Positions 16,183-23,412 of a DNA stretch of 36,080 bases are shown piece by piece. The position numbers were made by a program, and so were the translations under genes. A model generated the notes under the pieces. The model had not been told where the DNA came from, searched no databases, and saw nothing but the letters and a program-made list of their open reading frames with translations. How positions within the stretch are numbered: position 1 is the first letter of the stretch; every line of letters starts with the position of its first letter. Origin of the DNA: an uncultured Acidobacteriota bacterium (GTDB lineage Bacteria > Acidobacteriota > Thermoanaerobaculia > Gp7-AA8); the NCBI GenBank assembly GCA_946887105.1, contig CAMPKJ010000018.1:1-36080 (forward strand), given 5' to 3'.

Positions 16183-18330
16183 TCACCAGAACATCTTCCG
16201 AACGGAGAGGCTGCTCTTCTTGTGGTCACCGCTGCTTGCGACGACGTCGCTGGTCACCAGCAGGGTCGTTCGGTCGGGACGGACCACCAGCGCTTCGACG
16301 CGGCGCACGGCAAGAGGCACGCTCTCAGCGGGCGACCCGGGCGTGACGACGGCCAGTTGACGCGTCGTCGCGATGACGTACTGATTTCCGCGGAGAACCA
16401 TCGCGAATTCGGGTGCGGTGGGCTCCGCGATCGGCAGAGTGCTGAGAAACTGACCGTACTCCGAATCGATCGGTTCGCCCGATGTCGAGATGCGGCTGAC
16501 ACGGAGATGATCGATGTGCCACCACGCCAGTTCGAACTGCTGGCCGTTCCAGAACGCACCCCCAGTGAAGCCGCGCAGAATCGAGATCGTGCGCCGAGGC
16601 GCGTACGGCGACAGGTCGTGCCGGAGCGTGAAGGCGTCGATGGTCGATCCGAGGTTCGCGAAAAGGGTGTGACCGGGCGCGCTCCCGATCAGGTTGGGAT
16701 GGGGCAACGGCACCACCGCGCTGACCGACGGTTTCACGTCGAGATCGTCTTCCGCCGGAACGACGGCGGCACGGAACGGCAAGGTCGGTCCGTAGGACGA
16801 GGTTCCGTAGAAGATGTTGAACTGCATCGCGTCGAAGACGATCTTCGTGACCGGACTGGGCGAGGTGGTGAGAGTCACGGGCGCGGAATCGATCGGGCTT
16901 CCGTCGGGGCCGATCCTCCTCGCCTCGATGACCAACCCGTTCTCCGGGCGCGTCCAGACCACCATGGCCAGATCTCCACGGCTGGCCACCTGCGGAGCCG
17001 CTCCTGCTCCGAGGAAACGCGCCGGTCCCTGCGGCTGACCAAAGGCGTCGACGCTCCTGATCCAGATTTCGGGGCCGGCCAGCGCGGACTGTTGCCACGC
17101 CACCAGGAAACCGTCGCCATGCGGCGCCGCGGCAGCACGGCGCATGTCCGGTGTCGCGGATACGAGCGACTCGTTGCGCGCGATCGCCACGCCATTGTGC
17201 CTGGCGCGAATGTAAGTGGCGACGGGCGTGGTCCATTCGCCGTCCTGGTACACCTTGGCCATACCGATGAACAGGGCACCGCCGACCGCAGGAAAGAGAT
17301 CTCCGCTCGAACGCCTGAATCCCGGCAGCGTGGCCACGGTCACGTTCATGCGTTCCCGGACTCTGCGTCCGATGAGAAGCTCGAAATCGCCGCGAACCGG
17401 AGTGTCGCTGCCTAACCCGCGTGCAAGGCGCGCGACTTGTCCTCTCTGAAGATCGAGAATCAGCAGGGAGCCGTCGCCCGCGAGTCCGGTGCGAACGTCG
17501 CTCAAGGCGCCGAACCCTTCCAACACAACCGGTTCGGCATTCGGAACCCCATCGCGGTCGAGGAACTGCACGGCGGGGTTCGCTCCGTACGTTTCCTGGG
17601 TCAGCAGGAACAGTCCGGAGCGATCCGCCCCCGCGGCGACCAGGAAATCCCACTCACCGGCTGCAAACGGGAGCCGAACCCATTCCGAAGAAATCACGTG
17701 GCCGGCGTCATCGGTCAGCGCGAGGCGCTCGATCACAGTGCCGTTCTTCCTCACCATCCAGACACGCGGGCCTTCCGCATAAACGACCGGCCGATCCCAA
17801 TGGGCCGGCGCCGGGATCGATGTCTCGGCGATCACGGTGCCGTCGCGGTCGAGCTCAATGACGCGATCTACCGTCACGGCGATGTAAGAGGTCCCGTTCC
17901 ACCTCAAGCTTTGGGGCGCGAATGGCTGCCGCGGCAGTTGCGTGATGCTGCCGTCGGCCTTGACGCGCACCACCACGATGCCCAGCGACCTGGGCTCGTA
18001 CGTACGGAACGCGATCAGTGCATCGACGCCGTCGGATGCGCTCACTTGATGGGCCTCGAGTCCCTCGATCTCGATCCGCGTGACGCCTTGCGCGACTCCC
18101 TGCTGGTCGAGCAACGCGATATACGCGCCTTGATTGCGCGTGCTCCACGCCGCGACGTAACCGCCGCGCACGGGAGTGGCGGTCATTTCGGAAGGGAAGC
18201 CGAACGCCGGGCCCAGCGCAGCGTCCGGATTCAATACGACGGCGGGGGTGAGGCGGATCGCGGCGAGCGCTCCCGAAGCAGCGGCCATGAGAGCGGCGGC
18301 CAGGAGAACTCGCCGGCAGGCTGAAAGCAT
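16183..18330 (-). CDS. Large secreted beta-propeller-like protein
   Basis: The 715-residue product starts with a signal peptide (MLSACRRVLLAAALMAAASGALAA). The mature protein is almost entirely beta strands, with recurring motifs such as GGYVAAWSTRNQGAYIALLD, DGFLVAWQQSALAGPEIWIR and LAMVVWTRPENGLVIEARRI, the 'vvW....g..i.a.ri' pattern of propeller blades. No catalytic motif is visible. Binding of polymers or surface display is plausible but unproven. ATG 18330 is chosen because the frame upstream does not encode a leader and TATAAG lies six bases before it. The stop codon overlaps a possible GTG start of the next secreted protein, so the two are one unit. The AlkA-like gene ends 34 bp upstream on the same strand. 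Confidence 0.78.
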   Translation of the reverse strand: MLSACRRVLLAAALMAAASGALAAIRLTPAVVLNPDAALGPAFGFPSEMTATPVRGGYVAAWSTRNQGAYIALLDQQGVAQGVTRIEIEGLEAHQVSASDGVDALIAFRTYEPRSLGIVVVRVKADGSITQLPRQPFAPQSLRWNGTSYIAVTVDRVIELDRDGTVIAETSIPAPAHWDRPVVYAEGPRVWMVRKNGTVIERLALTDDAGHVISSEWVRLPFAAGEWDFLVAAGADRSGLFLLTQETYGANPAVQFLDRDGVPNAEPVVLEGFGALSDVRTGLAGDGSLLILDLQRGQVARLARGLGSDTPVRGDFELLIGRRVRERMNVTVATLPGFRRSSGDLFPAVGGALFIGMAKVYQDGEWTTPVATYIRARHNGVAIARNESLVSATPDMRRAAAAPHGDGFLVAWQQSALAGPEIWIRSVDAFGQPQGPARFLGAGAAPQVASRGDLAMVVWTRPENGLVIEARRIGPDGSPIDSAPVTLTTSPSPVTKIVFDAMQFNIFYGTSSYGPTLPFRAAVVPAEDDLDVKPSVSAVVPLPHPNLIGSAPGHTLFANLGSTIDAFTLRHDLSPYAPRRTISILRGFTGGAFWNGQQFELAWWHIDHLRVSRISTSGEPIDSEYGQFLSTLPIAEPTAPEFAMVLRGNQYVIATTRQLAVVTPGSPAESVPLAVRRVEALVVRPDRTTLLVTSDVVASSGDHKKSSLSVRKMFW

Positions 18331-18336
18331 TATGGC

Positions 18337-18345
18337 CTTATAGCA
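18337..18345 (-). promoter_or_regulatory. Extended -10 (TGC TATAAG) for the secreted-protein pair
   Basis: On the minus strand TGC is directly followed by TATAAG, six bases before ATG 18330. TGn before the hexamer makes an extended -10. There is only a weak AAGG as possible Shine-Dalgarno, and it lies within the box region. Confidence 0.55.
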
Positions 18346-18364
18346 TATCGATGCGAGCGTCGCT

Positions 18365-19066
18365 TCACTGCATCCACAGCAGCATGGCCGCATACGCACG
18401 ATACGGGCGCCACGCATCCGCGCGTTTCAGCAGCTCGCGCTCGTTGAGATTCCCCGCATTGCGGCGCAGGATCAGATCGCCGGCGGGAAACGCGTCGGCG
18501 TCGCCGAGGCGCATGGCGATGTAGCTCGCGGTCCAGGGGCCGATGCCGGGGAGTCGCGTGAGATCGCTCTCGCCGAGGATCACCGCGCCATCGACGACGG
18601 CGCGGGCGAGCACGCGGATCGTTTCCGCGCGTTTGCGCGGCATGCCTTCGACCGTGACTTCGGCCAGGCGCTCGGGAGTGAGCGTGTGCGCGGCGGCAAT
18701 GCGTCCGAGGACCGTGCGTGCGCCGGCGACGCTCACCTGCTGTCCGACGATCGCGCGCACGGCCAGCTCGAACGGATCCCAGGCGCCGGGCACGCGCACG
18801 CCGGGGCGCTTGCGCAGCAGCGGCGCGAGCATGCGGTCGCGTCCGAGCGCGGCGTGAATCAATGTCGGATCGGCGTCGAGATCGAACACGCGGCGCACGC
18901 GTTTGCGCGCGGCATTGGCGTGCACGGCGTCGCGCTCGTGCCAGACGCGAACGTCTCCGCGAACATACGTGTTGTCGTCAATGGACTCGACGCCCGGAAT
19001 CGCACGCGCGCCCAGCCATGCGAGCAAACCGTTCCAATCGAAAGGAGTGCGATACGACTCGCGCAT
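18365..19066 (-). CDS. AlkA-like DNA-3-methyladenine glycosylase II
   Basis: The 233-residue protein resembles AlkA, a base-excision glycosylase that removes alkylated purines. An AlkA_N-like start (SYRTPFDWNGLLAWLGARAI) is followed by the HhH-GPD core: FELAVRAIVGQQVSVAGA, the helix-hairpin-helix LPGIGPWTA (residues 172-180) and the catalytic Asp197 in AFPAGD. It is shorter than E. coli AlkA (282), with a compact N-terminal domain. Possible starts are ATG 19078, 19075 and 19066. I use 19066, which still keeps the SYRTPFDW motif and avoids overlap with the divergent gene. No clear promoter of its own is seen; it would have to lie inside the DinB-like gene. Confidence 0.85.
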   Translation of the reverse strand: MRESYRTPFDWNGLLAWLGARAIPGVESIDDNTYVRGDVRVWHERDAVHANAARKRVRRVFDLDADPTLIHAALGRDRMLAPLLRKRPGVRVPGAWDPFELAVRAIVGQQVSVAGARTVLGRIAAAHTLTPERLAEVTVEGMPRKRAETIRVLARAVVDGAVILGESDLTRLPGIGPWTASYIAMRLGDADAFPAGDLILRRNAGNLNERELLKRADAWRPYRAYAAMLLWMQ

Positions 19067-19069
19067 AAT
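19064..19069 (+). promoter_or_regulatory. -10 box (CATAAT) of the DinB-like gene
   Basis: CATAAT is followed by seven bases and ATG 19077. The AAGGAG further upstream (19042-19047) is about 30 bases away, too far to act as a ribosome-binding site. The box overlaps the first codon of the divergent AlkA-like gene. Confidence 0.5.
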
Positions 19070-19076
19070 CGCCATC

Positions 19077-19568
19077 ATGCAACAGACTGCCGAGAAGCTC
19101 CGCGCGTTTCACTCCCGTCTCCTCCTCGCGCTCGACAGGATCGCTGAGGCCGATCTCCGGCGTCCCGAGCGCGACGGCAAGTGGGCCGTCGCCGACGTGG
19201 TCGCGCACCTCGGCGACCTGGAGCTGATCTACGCCGCGCGCATCCGCACGATGCTCGCCGGCGCGGGCGGCGACACGCCGCTGCCGGCCCTCGCGCAGGA
19301 CCATTGGGTCGAGCGCGTGCATCGGCCCATCCATCTTCATGAACCGCTCTCGGAACTCCTCGAGCAGTTCCGGTTTCACCGGCGGATGAATACGACGTTG
19401 CTGGAGCGGCTCACCGGCGAAGAGCTGTCGCGCAGCGGCGTGCATCCCGAGTACGGCAGGATCACCATCCGCGACGCGTTCGCGCGCATCGAGCGTCACG
19501 ACGAGAAACATCTGGCGCAGATCGAGCGCATCAAGTCGGCGCTCGGCCTGCGCGCCGGCTTGCCGTGA
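19077..19568 (+). CDS. DinB-like metal-binding four-helix-bundle protein
   Basis: The 163-residue protein fits the DinB/YfiT superfamily: KLRAFHSRLLLALDRIAEADL at the start, KWAVADVVAHLGDLELIYAA (with the first metal His), and HDEKHLAQIERI (two further His) at the C-terminus. Members include bacillithiol and mycothiol transferases and stress proteins. The substrate cannot be predicted here. It starts back to back with the AlkA-like repair gene, only ten bases apart with the starts chosen here, so both may respond to similar stress, although no SOS-type operator was recognised. The following plsC-type gene starts 22 bp after its stop, with its own -10-like box. Confidence 0.85.
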   Translation: MQQTAEKLRAFHSRLLLALDRIAEADLRRPERDGKWAVADVVAHLGDLELIYAARIRTMLAGAGGDTPLPALAQDHWVERVHRPIHLHEPLSELLEQFRFHRRMNTTLLERLTGEELSRSGVHPEYGRITIRDAFARIERHDEKHLAQIERIKSALGLRAGLP

Positions 19569-19578
19569 CCAACCCGGC

Positions 19579-19584
19579 TATCAT
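19579..19584 (+). promoter_or_regulatory. -10 box (TATCAT) of the PlsC-type gene
   Basis: TATCAT ends six bases before ATG 19591, with no Shine-Dalgarno between. It suggests a separate leaderless transcript despite the short gap to the upstream gene. Confidence 0.5.
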
Positions 19585-19590
19585 GCGCCG

Positions 19591-20325
19591 ATGCTCCGCA
19601 TGGCCTGGCTGGCGATCGCCGCGATTGTCGTGACCATCCCGCTTTCGACCGCCACGATCGTGGTGGCGATTTTCCGTTCGACGTCGCCCGCGATCGACTG
19701 GATCGTGCGGACGTGGGGAAAGCTGCTGGTCAAGGCGGCGGGCATCGACCTGCACGTCGAAAACGTCGAGCGCGTCGATCCGAACCAGCGCTACATCCTG
19801 GTCTCCAATCACTACAGCTATCTCGACATCCCGTGCATCGTGGCTGCGGTCCCGCAGCCGATCCGGTTCATGGCCAAAGTGAGCCTGTTCAAGATCCCGA
19901 TCTTCGGCTGGGCCCTCGGGCGGGCCGGCTTCATCCCCATCGATCGCAAGAACCGGCGCACGGCCGTGAAATCGTTCGACCTCGCCGCGGACCGCATCCG
20001 CAAAGGGAACACCATCGTGATCTTTCCCGAAGAGGGACGCTCGCGGACGCGCGAGATGCGTCCGTTTCAGCGCGGCGCGTTTCTGCTCGCGCTGAAGTCG
20101 GAGAAGACCATCGTGCCGATCGCGATCGACAGCACGTACGACGTCTTTCCGGTCGCTGCAAAACGCGTCACGCCCGGACGCGTGACGGTGCGCATCGGCA
20201 CGCCCATCGAGACCGCCGGACGTTCGCTGCGCGACAAGAATGCGCTGCTCGAGGAAGCGCGCACGCAAGTGGAGACGATGTTGTTCGGCGCGCCTTCGGC
20301 ATCAGCGCAGCCGGATACTGAATGA
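19591..20325 (+). CDS. plsC: 1-acyl-sn-glycerol-3-phosphate acyltransferase
   Basis: PlsC adds the second acyl chain to lysophosphatidic acid at the inner membrane, giving phosphatidic acid for phospholipids. The catalytic H(X4)D motif is NHYSYLD (His74, Asp79), and the glycerol-phosphate-binding motif is FPEEGRSR (residues 145-152). An N-terminal hydrophobic segment (residues about 4-28) anchors the enzyme. Length of 244 residues is typical. The downstream convergent gap to selA contains a large GC-rich hairpin that probably ends this transcript. The gene symbol is given by family; paralogues elsewhere in the genome cannot be excluded. Confidence 0.9.
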   Translation: MLRMAWLAIAAIVVTIPLSTATIVVAIFRSTSPAIDWIVRTWGKLLVKAAGIDLHVENVERVDPNQRYILVSNHYSYLDIPCIVAAVPQPIRFMAKVSLFKIPIFGWALGRAGFIPIDRKNRRTAVKSFDLAADRIRKGNTIVIFPEEGRSRTREMRPFQRGAFLLALKSEKTIVPIAIDSTYDVFPVAAKRVTPGRVTVRIGTPIETAGRSLRDKNALLEEARTQVETMLFGAPSASAQPDTE

Positions 20326-20335
20326 ACACGACGAT

Positions 20336-20473
20336 GAGGCCTCCGGCGGGCCGGCGCGGCCGGCGGCGCTGGTTGGCCTAGCCTGAACGCACGCCTGTCG
20401 CCGCAATCGTCCACCTCGCGACCGCACGTGCTTCGACTAGCGCCGCCGGTCGCACCGGCCCGCCGGAGGCCTC
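20336..20473. repeat. Large GC-rich inverted repeat between plsC and selA
   Basis: Arms at 20336-20370 and 20439-20473 (35 bases each) are complementary with two mismatches; the outer 19 bp are perfect. The 68-nt loop starts with GGTTGGCCTAGCCT. The outer arm (AGGCCTCCGGCGGGCCGG) and the loop start recur near the right edge of the window, so this is a dispersed repeat. It fills the gap between two convergent genes and may block read-through in both directions. No T-run follows, so it is not a standard intrinsic terminator. Confidence 0.75.
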
Positions 20474-20477
20474 CCGG

Positions 20478-21845
20478 TCACGCTCCCGTTGGGTCCACCG
20501 CGCGCAATGCCGCGGCCAGATTCGTGAGGTCCGCCTCCAGGACCGTGCGCAGGTCGATCGTGTAGCGATCGTTCTGGATGCGCCCCACCACCGGCGGATC
20601 GTTGCGCAGGAAGCGCGTCGACAAAACATCGGCGTTGCCCGGCACTTCGATGGCGATCGACGGCACGGTCTCGGTCGGTGTGGTGCCGCCGCCTAACGCG
20701 CAGCGGCTCTCGACGATCGTGCAGCGCGTGCCGCGCACGAGATGCCCGGCACGCGTGCGCAGCACGTCCAGCGAGGTGCTGAGCATGCGATAGATGGGGA
20801 TGCGCGCTTCGTGTTTCGCGGTCGCGAACGCGCGCAGCGTCGCGGCCACGATCGCATACGTCTCCTTCCCGACGCGCAACGCGCGCATCAAAGGATGGCG
20901 GCGGCATTTCGCGACCAGTTCTTCGCTGCCGGCGATCAGACCGCCCTGCGTCGCGCCGATCAGCTTGTCGGTCGAGCAGGTCACGACGTCGACGCCCTGC
21001 GCGATCAGCTCCGCGATGGTCGGCGCCGGCGCGAAACCGTAGCGGTGCAGATCGACCACGCGGCCGCTTCCCTCGTCGTACAGCAGCGGCACTTTCTTGG
21101 CGCGCGCGACGTCGATCAGGTCCGGCACGCTCGGCGTTTCGGTGAAGCCGACGATGTCGAAGTTCGAGCGGTGCACGCGCAGGATCGCCGCGGTCCGGCG
21201 CGAGATGGCGTCGCTGTAGTCGCGCGCCCGCGTGCGATTGGTCGTCCCCACTTCCCGAAGTTTCGCGCCGCCCTGCTGGATCACGTCCGGAACGCGGAAC
21301 GCGCCTCCGATCTCGACCAGCTCGCCGCGCGACACGACCACCTCTTTCCCGCTCGCGGTCGCGGCCATGACCAGCATCGTGGCGGCGGCGTTGTTGTTCG
21401 TGAGGATGGCCGCCTCGCAGCCGAACAGCGAACGGCAGAGCGTGGTGAGATGTTCATCGCGCGCGCCGCGTTCGCCGTCATCGAGATCGAACTCGAGGTT
21501 CGTGTATCCGCTGACGATCTCTGCCGCTTCCGCCCATACCGCGGAGTCGATCGGCGCGCGGCCGAGGTTCGTGTGAATGATCACGCCGCTGCCGTTGATG
21601 ACGCGGCGCAATGTCGAGCGCGTCGAGACCGCCAGCGAAGCCGCGGCCGCATCGCGCGTTTCGGTCTCGTCGTACGCGGAGCGGTGCGCTCGCAACGTGG
21701 CCAGATGCTCGGCCACCGCCTCCTTGACCTGGTCGCGCCCGTATTCGGCGACGAGCGGCGCGAACGATGCAGCGGAGAGAATTCGCTCGACCGAAGGGAT
21801 CGTGCGGAAGGAGGAATCTGCGGCCCCGGCGGGCGATTTAGCCAT
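20478..21845 (-). CDS. selA: L-seryl-tRNA(Sec) selenium transferase
   Basis: SelA converts Ser-tRNA(Sec) to Sec-tRNA(Sec) with selenophosphate, using PLP, in the cytoplasm. The 455-residue length is normal. Family marks include RVINGSGVIIHTNLGRAP, GERGARDEHL, TNNNAAATMLVM and REVGTTNRT, and the PLP lysine K294 in CSTDKLIGATQGGLIAG. The E. coli counterpart, as I recall it, reads SGDKLLGGPQAG, so the loop after the Lys differs while the Lys itself is kept. The gene implies selenoprotein synthesis in this organism. No selB, selC or selD and no obvious selenoprotein gene is in the window. Divergent from the MXAN_5187-type gene, with overlapping promoter boxes. Confidence 0.93.
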   Translation of the reverse strand: MAKSPAGAADSSFRTIPSVERILSAASFAPLVAEYGRDQVKEAVAEHLATLRAHRSAYDETETRDAAAASLAVSTRSTLRRVINGSGVIIHTNLGRAPIDSAVWAEAAEIVSGYTNLEFDLDDGERGARDEHLTTLCRSLFGCEAAILTNNNAAATMLVMAATASGKEVVVSRGELVEIGGAFRVPDVIQQGGAKLREVGTTNRTRARDYSDAISRRTAAILRVHRSNFDIVGFTETPSVPDLIDVARAKKVPLLYDEGSGRVVDLHRYGFAPAPTIAELIAQGVDVVTCSTDKLIGATQGGLIAGSEELVAKCRRHPLMRALRVGKETYAIVAATLRAFATAKHEARIPIYRMLSTSLDVLRTRAGHLVRGTRCTIVESRCALGGGTTPTETVPSIAIEVPGNADVLSTRFLRNDPPVVGRIQNDRYTIDLRTVLEADLTNLAAALRAVDPTGA

Positions 21846-21853
21846 GGTTGAGT

Positions 21854-21859
21854 TAGTTT
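21854..21859 (+). promoter_or_regulatory. -10 box (TAGTTT) of the MXAN_5187-type gene
   Basis: TAGTTT ends ten bases before GTG 21870. It overlaps the minus-strand selA box by five bases, so RNA polymerase cannot occupy both at once. No Shine-Dalgarno precedes the GTG. Confidence 0.4.
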
Positions 21860-21860
21860 A
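21855..21860 (-). promoter_or_regulatory. -10 box (TAAACT) of selA
   Basis: On the minus strand TAAACT ends nine bases before ATG 21845. The intervening bases (AACTCAACC) contain no Shine-Dalgarno. The box is embedded in TTAGTTTA, shared with the divergent gene. Confidence 0.5.
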
Positions 21861-21869
21861 GGCCCCAGC

Positions 21870-22466
21870 GTGATCAAACAGGACGACGAGCTCGACAAGC
21901 TCGAAGAAGACATCCGGAGACTGAAGAACCGGTACGACCAGTTCTTCAATGGCATCACCAAGACTCCTCCTTCCTTCGAGCGGCACCAGGTCGAGGCCAC
22001 GGTCCACGAGATCAGCAAGCAGAAGATGCGCGACAACACGCGCCGCTTCCGCTTCAACACCATCCTCTCGCGCTACAACCAGTACCGCGAGATGTGGGCG
22101 CGCAAGATGCGCGAGCGCGAGGAAGGTCCGCTCGATTTCCGGCGCCGGCAGGCGCTGATGGAGGCCGCTCCGGTGGCACCGCCGCCGCCGCCACCGAGAG
22201 CGCCCGTAACGTCGGCCGGGGCCGATCCGTATGTAAGGATGACGCCGGGCGCGAACGGCGAAGAGATCCGCAGGCTGTACGGAGAGATCGAGCGCGCGCA
22301 TCTCGAAATGGGCAAGCTGCCGAACATGTCGCTCGAACAGCTGGCCTCGATGATTCAGAAGCAGAGCGACGTCGTTCGCGCAAAATACAACGTCAAGACC
22401 GTCGCCTTCCGAGTCGAGACCATCGACGGCAAGGTGAAGTTGAAAGCGAAACCACTTCAGGACTGA
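21870..22466 (+). CDS. MXAN_5187 C-terminal-domain-like coiled-coil protein
   Basis: The 198-residue protein has no signal peptide. Residues about 1-90 are charged helices (DELDKLEEDIRRLKNRYDQF, then FNGITKTPPSFERHQVEATV, and FRFNTILSRYNQYREMWARK), a pattern I recognise from the MXAN_5187 C-terminal domain of myxobacteria and acidobacteria. A Pro-rich linker (APPPPPPRAP) is followed by a second helical part with LYGEIERAHLEMGKLPNMS. No enzyme motif is seen; function is unknown. The GTG start is inferred because the frame begins there next to a TAGTTT box. The next gene, a TPR lipoprotein, starts two bases after the stop, so they form an operon. Confidence 0.65.
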   Translation: MIKQDDELDKLEEDIRRLKNRYDQFFNGITKTPPSFERHQVEATVHEISKQKMRDNTRRFRFNTILSRYNQYREMWARKMREREEGPLDFRRRQALMEAAPVAPPPPPPRAPVTSAGADPYVRMTPGANGEEIRRLYGEIERAHLEMGKLPNMSLEQLASMIQKQSDVVRAKYNVKTVAFRVETIDGKVKLKAKPLQD

Positions 22467-22468
22467 CC

Positions 22469-23380
22469 ATGAAACGTTTGCTGATCCTCGCCGCCGCCGC
22501 ACTGGCCACCGCCGCCTGCGCCGGCCTCCAGAACCTCGGGTCCGACGACAAGCCGTACGAGAACCCGTTCTACGCGAAGTACCTCAATACCGGCAGCTCG
22601 CTCGACGCGGCCATCACGCGCACGCTCGAACAGCTCCGCCAGTATCCGGACTCGGCCGAGCTGCACAACATGCTCGGCGCACTGTTGCTCGACAAGGGAT
22701 TCCCGAAGGACGCCGAGCGCGAGTTCGAGCGCGCCATCGACGTGGACCGGAATTACTACCAGGCCTGGTACAACCTGGGACTGGTCCGGGCCGCGCACGG
22801 CGACGAGCTCGGAGCCACGCGCGCATTCCGCCGCACCGTGGACAGGAAGCCGGGTCACGCGCAGGCGCTCTTCCAGCTCGGCCTGGTCGAGGAACGCAAC
22901 CACCACACCGATCGCGCGGTGCAGTACTACGCGAAGGCGTTCAGCATCAATCCGGCCCTGCTGCGCGTGGACGCGAACCCGCGCATTCTCGACTCGAAGC
23001 TGACGCACCTGGCGCTGCTGACGATGTACGGACCCGAGCACTCACGCCGCAGCATGCTGCTCCAGGGAACGGCCATCGGCACGCCGGCCACGCCGCCGCC
23101 GGCAGCGTCTCCGCAGCCGGATCCGAAGGACATCGTGACACCCTCGCCGCCGGCGACGGAAGTCGGCGCGCAGGCAGTTCCGGTGCCGTCGCCTGCCCTG
23201 AGCGGTAACGAGCCGGTGCCGCGTTCGCGACGCCGCGGGCGTGCGCGGACGACGCCCGCGGAGGACCTGCCGCTGCCGTCGTCGGACGTCGGCCCCGCAC
23301 CTCCGCAACCGGTGCCTCCGGCGGCATCGGATGTCGGTCCGGCACCGTCGCAACCGGCGCCGCCGCCTCCTGCCGGATAG
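22469..23380 (+). CDS. TPR lipoprotein with Pro-rich tail
   Basis: The 303-residue product has a lipoprotein leader (MKRLLILAAAALATAAC) with the modified Cys at residue 17. Residues about 45-170 contain three to four TPR units (AELHNMLGALLLDKGFPKDA, YYQAWYNLGLVRAAHGDELG, AQALFQLGLVEERNHHTDRA). The last hundred residues are low-complexity and Pro/Ala-rich, with the unit SDVGPAP.QP twice, suggesting a flexible cell-wall-spanning tail. CAGGA lies six bases before the ATG. It is probably an envelope scaffold working with the preceding coiled-coil protein; the partner is unknown. Confidence 0.78.
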   Translation: MKRLLILAAAALATAACAGLQNLGSDDKPYENPFYAKYLNTGSSLDAAITRTLEQLRQYPDSAELHNMLGALLLDKGFPKDAEREFERAIDVDRNYYQAWYNLGLVRAAHGDELGATRAFRRTVDRKPGHAQALFQLGLVEERNHHTDRAVQYYAKAFSINPALLRVDANPRILDSKLTHLALLTMYGPEHSRRSMLLQGTAIGTPATPPPAASPQPDPKDIVTPSPPATEVGAQAVPVPSPALSGNEPVPRSRRRGRARTTPAEDLPLPSSDVGPAPPQPVPPAASDVGPAPSQPAPPPPAG

Positions 23381-23397
23381 CGGATGACGGTGCCGTG

Positions 23398-23403
23398 TAG
23401 AAT
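23398..23403 (+). promoter_or_regulatory. -10 box (TAGAAT) of the aminotransferase gene
   Basis: TAGAAT ends nine bases before TTG 23413. No Shine-Dalgarno is present in the GC-only spacer. Confidence 0.5.
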
Positions 23404-23412
23404 CCGCGCGCT

